Source of the DNA: Hyphomicrobium sp.
GTDB lineage: Bacteria > Pseudomonadota > Alphaproteobacteria > Rhizobiales > Hyphomicrobiaceae
Reading direction: 5' to 3'
Assembly: GCA_030598645.1 (NCBI GenBank)
Contig: JAUVPN010000182.1
Location: 1-5,829 of the forward strand
Length of the DNA: 5,829 bases
Shown: positions 1 to 4,862 of the stretch, piece after piece
How the letters are laid out: each line of letters opens with the position of its first letter
How positions within the stretch are numbered: position 1 is the first letter of the stretch
Made by a program: the position numbers and the translations under genes
The notes under the pieces: generated by a model
Seen by the model: only the letters and a program-made list of their open reading frames with translations
Told to the model about the DNA's origin: nothing
Databases searched by the model: none

Positions 1-243
1 GCCACCGCCACGGCGTTTGCCGTGTGGCAGGCGACCCCATGGAAGGGGCACTCATCGCTTTCGGGCTGAAGACCGGTCACGATCCCGATGCCGCGCGAAA
101 ACAGAGAGCACATCTCGACAAAATACCGTTTGAGGCCAAGCGCCGACACATGGCGACGTTGCACCGCAGCGGCGGGGACGACGCCTTGATCGTCTGGAAG
201 GGGCGCCAGCAAAACTGATCCTCATGGGATGGACGAGCGGAGG
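1..243 (+). pseudogene. P-type cation-transporting ATPase remnant (nucleotide-binding domain), frameshifted and 3'-truncated
   Basis: The open frame runs in from the window edge (codons aligned from base 3) to a TGA at 216-218. It reads VAGDPMEGALIAFG (from 24), then DKIPFEAKRRHMATLHR, then ALIVWKG. These match the N-domain of P2/P3-type ATPases (Ca2+ or H+ pumps), where GDPxEGAL, the IPF..E.K.MATLH stretch and the ATP-binding KGAP motif occur in this order. After KG the frame is lost (RQQN-stop). The next frame continues as GAPAKLILM, as the family would, so one G seems missing from the G-run at 200-203. Recognisable homology stops near 230, just before the groEL stop codon. The P-domain GDGxND motif and later membrane helices are absent. 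An intact enzyme of about 900 residues would pump cations across the inner membrane; this piece cannot. The part before the window is unseen, so the gene may be long upstream. The GTG at 24 lies inside the domain and is not a real start. Confidence 0.8.
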
Positions 244-1863
244 TCAAAGGGCGAGGTCGGACGCCGGCGGTTCCTTTTTCGTCTCGGGAATTTCGGTCAT
301 GGTCGCCTCGGTGAGCAAGAGCACGCTCGCGACAGAAACGGCATTTTCCAGCGCGATGCGCACCACCTTGGTCGGGTCGACGATGCCCTGCTCGACAAGG
401 TCCACGTACTCGTTGCGCGCCGCATCAAACCCGTAATTGCCTTTGCCTTCCAGCATGCGCGCGACTACAACGCCACCATCCACGGCCGAGTTCTCAGCGA
501 TCTGGCGGGCCGGCGAAGAAAGTGCCCGCTTGAGGATCTGCACACCTGTGCGCTCATCCCCCTCTGAGGGTTGCTCCTCTTTGGCAACCGCATCCGTGCA
601 TCGCAGTAGGGCCAATCCGCCCCCAGGCACGATGCCCTCTGCGACCGCGGCCTTGGTTGAGCTGATGGCGTCGTCGAGTGCCTCCTTTCTTGATTTCATT
701 TCGGGTTCCGACGGAGCACCGACGCGGATCACAGCGACACCGCCGGCGAGCTTTGCCAGACGTTCCTGCAGCTTCTCTTTGTCGTAGTCACTCGTCGCCT
801 TCTCGATCTCGCGCCGGACCTGTTGGATACGTCCCTCGATCACCGAGCGTTCCCCACCGCCGCCAATTATGATCGTGTTGTCCTTGTCGACCACGACGCG
901 CTTGGCTCGGCCCAACTGATCCAGACTCACGCCCTCCAGCTTCAGGCCGAGTTCTTCAGAGATCACCTGACCGCCACTCAACACTGCGATGTCCTGCAGC
1001 ATGGCCTTGCGCCGGTCACCAAACCCCGGCGCCTTTACGGCACAGCTCTTGAGGACACCGCGTAGCTGATTGACGATGAGCGTCGCCAGCGCTTCCCCCT
1101 GGATCTCCTCGGCAACCACCAGTAAGGGAGAAGCTGCCTTGGCAACCTGCTCGAGCAGAGGAATGAGGTCCCTGAGAGAACTGATCTTCTTGTCGCAGAT
1201 GAGGATACGGGGATCCTCCAGCACCGCCTCCATTTTCTCGGCATTCGTCACGAAGTATGGGGAGATAAAGCCGCGGTCGAACTGCATGCCTTCGACCACA
1301 TCGAGTGTCGTCTCCGTGGTCTTTGATTCCTCGACGGTGATGACGCCTTCGTTGCCGACTTTTTCCATGGCCTCGGCTACAAGTTCTCCGATCGCTGCAT
1401 CGTTGTGTGCCGAGATTGTTCCGACCTGTGCCTTTTCCTTGCGCTCTTTGACCGGACGCGACATTGCCTTCAGCGCATCGACCGCAGCCTTCGCCCCGCG
1501 ATCGAGGCCGCGCTTGAGATCAATCGCACTTGCGCCAGCCACGACATTGCGTACGCCATCAGCGAGGATGGCATGGGCCAAAACGGTCGATGTGCTGGTG
1601 CCGTCGCCGACACTATCGCCGGTTTTTTCTGCAGCTTGGCGCAGCATTTGGGCCCCAAGGTTCTCATCGGCGTCCTTTAGGCTGAGCTCTTTGGCGATTG
1701 TCACCCCGTCGTTGCAGACAATAGGGGCGCCCCAGGTTTTCTGGATCAGAACCGACTTCGATTTGGGGCCCAGCGTGATGCGGATCGCGTCGGCCAAAAG
1801 CGTGGCGCCGTGCAGGATTTTCTCTCGGGCGGCGGAGCGGAACAGGACTTTCTTGTGTGCCAT
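244..1863 (-). CDS. groEL: Chaperonin GroEL (Hsp60), divergent accessory paralogue
   Basis: Encodes 539 residues of a cytosolic ATP-driven folding chaperonin that would form 14-mer double rings with a GroES lid. The start is ATG 1861-1863 (MAHKKVLF); GAGGT lies 8 bases upstream. The frame stays open to 2001, but those extra 46 residues have no family counterpart. Numbering follows E. coli GroEL at the N-terminus: TLGPK 30-34, D52 and DGTST 87-91 form the ATP pocket. The hinge and apical domain are well kept ([30 protein letters not shown]). [15 protein letters not shown] carries the second catalytic Asp (E. coli D398), followed by PGGG. Differences from E. coli are Lys51 to Asn, Thr90 to Ser, a GPKSKSV loop in place of GPKGRNV, and a tail ending [11 protein letters not shown] without GGM repeats. 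No groES lies in the window, so it must borrow a lid or work differently. No CIRCE repeat was seen upstream. The family is certain; 'accessory paralogue' is inferred from divergence and context. Confidence 0.96.
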   Translation of the reverse strand: MAHKKVLFRSAAREKILHGATLLADAIRITLGPKSKSVLIQKTWGAPIVCNDGVTIAKELSLKDADENLGAQMLRQAAEKTGDSVGDGTSTSTVLAHAILADGVRNVVAGASAIDLKRGLDRGAKAAVDALKAMSRPVKERKEKAQVGTISAHNDAAIGELVAEAMEKVGNEGVITVEESKTTETTLDVVEGMQFDRGFISPYFVTNAEKMEAVLEDPRILICDKKISSLRDLIPLLEQVAKAASPLLVVAEEIQGEALATLIVNQLRGVLKSCAVKAPGFGDRRKAMLQDIAVLSGGQVISEELGLKLEGVSLDQLGRAKRVVVDKDNTIIIGGGGERSVIEGRIQQVRREIEKATSDYDKEKLQERLAKLAGGVAVIRVGAPSEPEMKSRKEALDDAISSTKAAVAEGIVPGGGLALLRCTDAVAKEEQPSEGDERTGVQILKRALSSPARQIAENSAVDGGVVVARMLEGKGNYGFDAARNEYVDLVEQGIVDPTKVVRIALENAVSVASVLLLTEATMTEIPETKKEPPASDLAL

Positions 1864-1871
1864 GTCGGGTG

Positions 1872-1876
1872 ACCTC
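1872..1876 (-). promoter_or_regulatory. Ribosome binding site of groEL
   Basis: GAGGT on the minus strand, 8 bases before ATG 1861-1863. It decides the start in favour of MAHKK over the longer open frame that reaches 2001. Confidence 0.65.
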
Positions 1877-1994
1877 ATTGAGGCGGTATATGGAAGGCTC
1901 CGCGCTTTAGCGAACTTGTGGGACGCAGTGGGTTTCGTCGATTCAATCCTTCTGCGCGCTGAGGCGGGGTCTGGCTTTGCGGATGGCCCCGACG

Positions 1995-2237
1995 TTACCA
2001 CCAGCGGGCCGCAAAAAGCGCCTCTCGTCCAATCCGTGAGGGCTGGAAACCGAGCTCATCGAAAAGATCAAACAAGATATCCTGGGACTTGACTAGATCT
2101 TGTGAGCGCAAAATGCGGATCCGCCGTAAAGAGGCTAGCCAAAGAGCATTCGCTGTTTCGGCATGGGCTGGCGTTTTGTCATTGAATGAATCTCCCCATC
2201 CGAGGATTTGCATTGATCCGGCTCGCTGGCAGGCCAT
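1995..2237 (-). CDS. Doubtful small hypothetical ORF (80 residues)
   Basis: An ATG frame of 80 codons lies between mgtE and groEL in the same direction and ends in TAA at 1995-1997. I do not recognise the product. It has no signal peptide or membrane segment; the sequence includes [20 protein letters not shown] and later DLFDELGF. Support is weak: no clear Shine-Dalgarno precedes the ATG at 2235-2237 or the internal ATG at 2211-2213. Third codon positions look mixed, not GC-biased as in the neighbouring genes. It could instead be leader DNA of groEL or a decayed gene end. It is listed because it is the only candidate gene in the 415 bases between groEL and mgtE. Confidence 0.2.
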   Translation of the reverse strand: MACQRAGSMQILGWGDSFNDKTPAHAETANALWLASLRRIRILRSQDLVKSQDILFDLFDELGFQPSRIGREALFAARWW

Positions 2238-2278
2238 TGCCGAAGCGATCAGGCAGGTGGCGGCTCAACAGGCGGACT

Positions 2279-2884
2279 TCACATGATCAGAATCTTCACC
2301 AGCACGACGTAGATGGACAGGCTCGCAGCGTCTTGGATGATTGTGCATATTGGACCGCTTCCCAAGGCGGGATCTGAGCCGATGCCCTGAAAGACCCAGG
2401 GCAGCCCAAAGCCAACAAGCGCCGAGAGCGCTTCACCGCCAAGCACAGCAAGCCCCACGGCCGATGCGAGGGCCCAGTCACCAAAAACAAAGAAAAGCGC
2501 AACGCTTGATATTACGCCGAGCGATGCGCCTGTTGCTGCGCCGATCAACATCTCGTCGCGAAGCAGGGCGCTAATGGAGATGGTGTCTCTGGACAATCCG
2601 CGGACGGCCACGGAAACGGCCTGCGTCCCGATCGCGCCAGCGATGTAAACGAGTGCCGGCACAAAGAAAGCCACAGCAACATTGGCTGATATCGTCCGCT
2701 CAAACCCAGTCATCACAAAGATTACAAGAGACGATGCTGCCAAGCCAAAGACCAGCCAAGGAAGGCGGCGCCGGAACCGGTCGTGCAAAGGGGCGTCCAG
2801 TGCAATCTCGGGCCCATGCTCGTGAGGCGTAATACCCGCCAAACGCTGCAAATCCTCCATATGCTCGGCACGCAGGATCTTCAT
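2279..2884 (-). CDS. mgtE: MgtE magnesium transporter, C-terminal membrane domain (separated from its CBS half by a frameshift)
   Basis: Encodes 201 residues matching the MgtE membrane domain, an inner-membrane Mg2+ channel that works as a dimer. Residues 1-20 (MKILRAEHMEDLQRLAGI) are the linker that follows CBS domains in this family. Hydrophobic segments lie at about 41-60, 66-88, 112-134, 139-163 and 179-200. VYIAGAIGTQ (79-88) followed by VRGLS is the conserved pore-side motif. DPALGSGP (171-178) and the Asp in TIIQD (185) match the helix that carries the Mg2+-binding Asp in Thermus MgtE. The ATG overlaps the stop of the upstream CBS frame in TGATG, so translation could be coupled. Read upstream without a start, this frame gives VPPEAL directly before MKIL, as expected of a continuous MgtE. 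The ATG is therefore probably an internal Met, and the gene is the 3' half of one interrupted gene. Family call strong; functional state uncertain. Confidence 0.88.
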   Translation of the reverse strand: MKILRAEHMEDLQRLAGITPHEHGPEIALDAPLHDRFRRRLPWLVFGLAASSLVIFVMTGFERTISANVAVAFFVPALVYIAGAIGTQAVSVAVRGLSRDTISISALLRDEMLIGAATGASLGVISSVALFFVFGDWALASAVGLAVLGGEALSALVGFGLPWVFQGIGSDPALGSGPICTIIQDAASLSIYVVLVKILIM

Positions 2885-2886
2885 CA
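2882..2886 (-). promoter_or_regulatory. TGATG stop/start overlap between the two mgtE frames
   Basis: The TGA of the CBS frame and the ATG of the membrane frame share one A. Such overlaps permit termination-reinitiation, so both halves could be made from one mRNA despite the frame break. Whether this happens cannot be told from sequence. Confidence 0.45.
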
Positions 2887-3285
2887 GGGCTTCGGGAGGT
2901 ACCGCACGATGAACCTTTCATTCTCGTCCACGACCGGGACGGCGATCATCTCGAACTGCGTGGCAAGAACGGCAACCTGCTCCTGATCGTCCCCTCGCAT
3001 CACGGCTTCATGCCGGGGCTCTAGTATCTCCTCGATCCGGCGGTCCCCATCCGCAAGCAGTTCGTTGATTCGCACGATGCCTTCGAGTTTACCTTCGGCG
3101 TTGGTCACAAAAACGGTATCGGCAGATTCGAATTTCTGTCCACGCAGGGAGCGAATGACGTCAGATACTAGCTCACCTTTTGTGGCGCGCGGGACACGCG
3201 TAACCATATGCGAAGCAGCGGTTTCCTTTTGCGCTCTTGCATCTGACTGACGAACGGGAGCCAGCTGTGTGCTTGATCGCGACAT
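2884..3285 (-). CDS. mgtE: CBS-domain pair, N-terminal half of frameshifted MgtE
   Basis: Encodes 133 residues in this frame. After a polar N-terminus (1-26), HMVTRVPRATKGELVSDVI opens the first CBS repeat (VFVTNAEGKLEGIVRINELL), followed by RRIEEIL and a second repeat (VLATQFEMIAVPVVDENERF). CBS pairs in MgtE sense cytosolic Mg2+ or nucleotides and gate the pore. The last seven residues, VRYLPKP, do not fit the family. One extra G in the coding strand near 2907 would turn them into GAVPPEAL and join the membrane half, giving a 335-residue protein. The start ATG 3283-3285 has AAGGGG 7 bases upstream. The helical N domain found before the CBS pair in Thermus MgtE is absent, so this belongs to the short CBS-MgtE type. 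If the break is real, a free CBS protein is made and the membrane half depends on re-initiation. Confidence 0.85.
   Translation of the reverse strand: MSRSSTQLAPVRQSDARAQKETAASHMVTRVPRATKGELVSDVIRSLRGQKFESADTVFVTNAEGKLEGIVRINELLADGDRRIEEILEPRHEAVMRGDDQEQVAVLATQFEMIAVPVVDENERFIVRYLPKP
2904..2910 (-). other. Probable single-base deletion joining the two mgtE frames
   Basis: The coding strand reads TTCATCGTGCGGTACCTCC. With one more G (ATCGGTGCGGTACCT) it encodes FIGAVPPEAL and flows into MKILRAEH. The site has no classic slippery heptamer, so programmed frameshifting is not suggested. Confidence 0.65.
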
Positions 3286-3292
3286 AAGCTTT

Positions 3293-3298
3293 CCCCTT
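3293..3298 (-). promoter_or_regulatory. Ribosome binding site of the mgtE CBS half
   Basis: AAGGGG on the minus strand, 7 bases before ATG 3283-3285. It supports that start. Confidence 0.55.
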
Positions 3299-3510
3299 AT
3301 GGTTGGATCTATTAAGAAACGGTCGTGTCAGTGGACCAGCAGCGAACTTCCATTTTGAACTGCCAACGGCGAAGTGGTCCATGTTGGAATAGGGCTTTTT
3401 CGGTCCTGACGAGGGCCACGATTGCAGGAAAGAGGCGCAAGCCCGAAGCCTGAAGCGGACAGGGCGCAGGATCCGGAGAAGTCGCGCCTTGCCTTTTGAC
3501 CGGTCCGACC

Positions 3511-3540
3511 AATGTTTGCTTTAGCTCAGAAGCAGACATT
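3511..3540. repeat. Dispersed palindromic repeat, copy 1
   Basis: The left arm AATGTTTGCTT pairs with the right arm AAGCAGACATT (one G-T-type mismatch) around an 8-base loop. It aligns in the same orientation with the copy at 4778-4806: about 25 of 29 positions agree. I recall this ATGTCCGCTT...AAGCGGACAT type of element as frequent in intergenic DNA of Bradyrhizobium and relatives. Confidence 0.65.
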
Positions 3541-3556
3541 AGAGCGTGCTTCACGG

Positions 3557-3585
3557 ACGTCCGCTTTACCCTCGAAAACAGACAT
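3557..3585. repeat. Dispersed palindromic repeat, degenerate copy 2
   Basis: ACGTCCGCTTT and AAAACAGACAT form imperfect arms of the same type as copy 1, which ends 17 bases earlier. A further half-site, AGCGTCCGCT, follows at 3600-3609, so the repeats are stacked here. Confidence 0.5.
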
Positions 3586-3656
3586 GGGGCTGGTGAGTGA
3601 GCGTCCGCTAAGGGCCAATAGTGGGGATTGTCAGACAACAAGGGCCGATTCTTATC

Positions 3657-3670
3657 GAGAGCTGGCTCTC
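3657..3670. repeat. Short perfect inverted repeat
   Basis: GAGAGC, two bases, GCTCTC. It is not followed by a T-run on either strand, so it does not look like a terminator. It lies about 50 bases upstream of the FixK/FNR-like box and could be a repressor site or chance. Confidence 0.25.
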
Positions 3671-3718
3671 CGACCGCATAAGTAGCATCGATGGCTTATC
3701 TGATGTGACCAAGCTCGT

Positions 3719-3732
3719 TTGAGCCTGATCAA
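3719..3732 (+). promoter_or_regulatory. FixK/FNR-type operator
   Basis: TTGAGCCTGATCAA has the exact TTGA-N6-TCAA form recognised by FNR/FixK regulators. It is centred between 3725 and 3726. If activation follows the usual spacing of about -41, transcription would begin near 3766, just before the ATG at 3783. No strong -10 hexamer is visible at the expected place. The likely target is the DUF5335 gene and perhaps the GlcG-family gene after it. Low-oxygen control is inferred from the site alone. Confidence 0.55.
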
Positions 3733-3782
3733 GGCCTAGCCCCTGTTCCTAGTGCAGGCTGCCCACCAGTTCGCAGCTCCCA

Positions 3783-4166
3783 ATGGAGGCAATCGGGCAG
3801 CTCGAAAGAAAATTTAGGATTGATGATGTGGCCCGAAAGCTTGAGAAAATAGGCTGGCATCCTTTTTTGGAGCGCGTTTCGAAAGCCTTGCGAGGAAAGC
3901 ATGCGGAAATCGACGTGACCTCGGTCAAGTTCGGTGACCAGATAGAGGCGGAATGGGTGCCGCTAATCGGCCTCACGTACGATACGAAGAGCGACATTGT
4001 TGAGGTCGCTGTGCAAGGTCTCGACCACCTGATCCGCAAGCTTCAGAAAGTCTTTGTCGAAGAAGAGGCCGGGCGGCTAACGAGCCTCGAAGTCATAGGT
4101 CCGGACGGAACTCAGCAGATCGTCAAGTTCAAAGATCCATTGATGCTCGGCGGTCCCGGCGGCTGA
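3783..4166 (+). CDS. DUF5335-like small protein
   Basis: Encodes up to 127 residues of a soluble protein of unknown function. The core IGWHPFLERVSKALRGK, then IEAEWVPLIGLTYD, then VEVAVQGLDHLIR and SLEVIGPDGTQQIVKF resembles, from memory, the DUF5335 family: a small alpha/beta protein often found near stress and CBS-domain genes in proteobacteria. There is no signal peptide, membrane segment or metal-binding cluster. The start is open. ATG 3783 lacks a Shine-Dalgarno, whereas GTG 3828 has AGGA 8 bases upstream and would give 112 residues beginning just before the conserved core. Upstream frame extension ends at a TAG (3750-3752). The FixK/FNR-type box upstream suggests induction at low oxygen. 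The GlcG-family gene follows after 109 bases on the same strand. It is surely coding; the family assignment is moderately sure. Confidence 0.8.
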   Translation: MEAIGQLERKFRIDDVARKLEKIGWHPFLERVSKALRGKHAEIDVTSVKFGDQIEAEWVPLIGLTYDTKSDIVEVAVQGLDHLIRKLQKVFVEEEAGRLTSLEVIGPDGTQQIVKFKDPLMLGGPGG

Positions 4167-4260
4167 GCATAGGTCAGTCATTTTGGTTACGTCAGGAGTT
4201 CGCCCCCTAGTCCCGGCGTGCGCCTGCCGACCAAGCTTCGCGTTTTATTGTCCTCGTCCT

Positions 4261-4266
4261 AGGAGA
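4261..4266 (+). promoter_or_regulatory. Ribosome binding site of the GlcG-family gene
   Basis: AGGAGA, 9 bases before ATG 4276. This is the best Shine-Dalgarno in the window and fixes the start. No terminator hairpin is evident in the 109 bases after the DUF5335 gene, so co-transcription is possible. Confidence 0.7.
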
Positions 4267-4275
4267 TAGACCACC

Positions 4276-4710
4276 ATGCATGTAACGATGGAAAATGCCC
4301 GCGCTGCGATCGAGGCCGCGCGCAAAAAAGCAGTTAAGCTCAAGACAAAGATGTGCATCGCCGTCGTCGACTCCGGTGCCAACTTGAAGGCGTTTGTACG
4401 TATGGACGACGCTTGGGTCGGCTCGATCGACATCGCCATCAAGAAGGCGAGGACCGCGGTCTATTTTGGGATGCCGACGGGAGAGATCGGCAAGTTATCG
4501 CAGCCGAGTAATTCGCTTTATGGCATCGAGCACTCGAACGAGGGTTTGATCACGTTCCCCGGCGGTTTGCCGATTGTCGATGAGGACGGCGTTCTGATAG
4601 GTGCCATCGGAGTAAGTGGCAGCTCGGTGGAGAACGACCACGCCGTGGCCGAGTCCGGCGTCAAAGTTGTGGGCGTTAGCGACCTACCGGCACATCCCTG
4701 GCGGACGTGA
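4276..4710 (+). CDS. GlcG/HbpS-family protein (haem-binding-like)
   Basis: Encodes 144 residues of the compact GlcG/HbpS fold (Pfam PF03928). Visible family marks in order are [20 protein letters not shown] (27-46), [19 protein letters not shown] (50-68), [20 protein letters not shown] (94-113) and [17 protein letters not shown] (114-130). Members include GlcG of glycolate clusters and HbpS, an extracellular haem-binding oligomer of Streptomyces; most are of unknown role and bind small ligands or haem. No signal peptide is present, so it is probably cytosolic. The usual Gly-Gly or Gly-His after VVDxxG is replaced by Ala-Asn. No glycolate oxidase gene or two-component sensor is nearby, so the symbol glcG is not applied. 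It probably shares regulation with the DUF5335 gene upstream. Family assignment strong, function open. Confidence 0.9.
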   Translation: MHVTMENARAAIEAARKKAVKLKTKMCIAVVDSGANLKAFVRMDDAWVGSIDIAIKKARTAVYFGMPTGEIGKLSQPSNSLYGIEHSNEGLITFPGGLPIVDEDGVLIGAIGVSGSSVENDHAVAESGVKVVGVSDLPAHPWRT

Positions 4711-4777
4711 ACACGCCATATGCAACCTACGTGCGGTCCTCAATCCAAGCGCCCGACTTCATCCTAGAGGCCGATCG

Positions 4778-4806
4778 AATGTCCGCTTTCGGTCAGAAGC
4801 AGACAT
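4778..4806. repeat. Dispersed palindromic repeat, copy 3
   Basis: ATGTCCGCTT and AAGCAGACAT form arms with one mismatch around an 8-base loop. It is the same element as at 3511-3540, in the same orientation and differing at about four positions. Frames across it give peptides such as MSAFGQKQTS and VRFRSEADIA, which I recall as common spurious annotations in Bradyrhizobium-type genomes. Confidence 0.7.
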
Positions 4807-4820
4807 CGCCAGGGGCAGGC

Positions 4821-4837
4821 AGGCGCCCGTTGCGCCT
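4821..4837. terminator. Possible weak terminator hairpin between convergent genes
   Basis: AGGCGC-CCGTT-GCGCCT is a perfect 6-bp stem with a 5-base loop. No T-run follows on either strand, so it is at best a weak or factor-assisted terminator. It is placed where both convergent transcripts should end. Confidence 0.25.
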
Positions 4838-4862
4838 AGTCGGGCAGTTTCGCCAACAATTT

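Larger units (their letters stand above)
3286..3782. other. Long divergent intergenic region without a convincing gene
   Basis: About 500 bases separate mgtE (-) from the DUF5335 gene (+), so promoters for both must lie here. From left to right it holds the mgtE ribosome binding site, a TGGACCA/TGGTCCA inverted pair (3332-3338 and 3375-3381), two palindromic repeat units (3511-3540 and 3557-3585), and a tight GAGAGC-TG-GCTCTC inverted repeat (3657-3670). It ends with a TTGA-N6-TCAA box (3719-3732). A 109-codon frame on the minus strand (3312-3641) runs through the repeats and has no protein features I recognise. Confidence 0.6.
4711..4862. other. Convergent intergenic gap
   Basis: Lies between the GlcG-family gene (+) and the ion-channel gene (-). 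It holds a palindromic repeat copy (4778-4806) and a small hairpin (4821-4837). No T-tract terminator for either gene is obvious. Frames crossing it are translations of the repeat. Confidence 0.5.

Noticed and set aside
1864..2000. CIRCE, sigma-54 or RpoH promoter for groEL
   Set aside because: No CIRCE inverted repeat or TGGCAC-N5-TTGC was found; TTGAAT and CCATATA stretches are present but not at convincing spacing.
1864..2001. N-terminal extension of GroEL by 46 residues to a start at 2001
   Set aside because: Family proteins begin at MAxK; the ATG at 1863 has a GAGGT at proper spacing, and the extension has no homology to GroEL.
1070..2092. 340-codon open frame on the plus strand
   Set aside because: It lies opposite groEL, is rich in Ser, Ala and Arg as expected of an antisense shadow, and has no recognisable domain.
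2089..2286. 65-codon plus-strand frame upstream of groEL
   Set aside because: No Shine-Dalgarno or recognised domain; it overlaps the competing minus-strand ORF and the 3' end of mgtE.
2890..2915. Programmed ribosomal frameshift in mgtE
   Set aside because: No slippery heptamer or clear downstream structure is present; a deletion explains the break better.
3312..3641. 109-codon minus-strand frame in the intergenic region
   Set aside because: It runs through the palindromic repeats, lacks a ribosome binding site and domain features, and its peptide reflects the repeat sequence.
3678..3699. ATAAG...CATCGATG...CTTAT near-palindrome
   Set aside because: The arms are not symmetric about the CATCGATG centre, so an operator claim is not supported.
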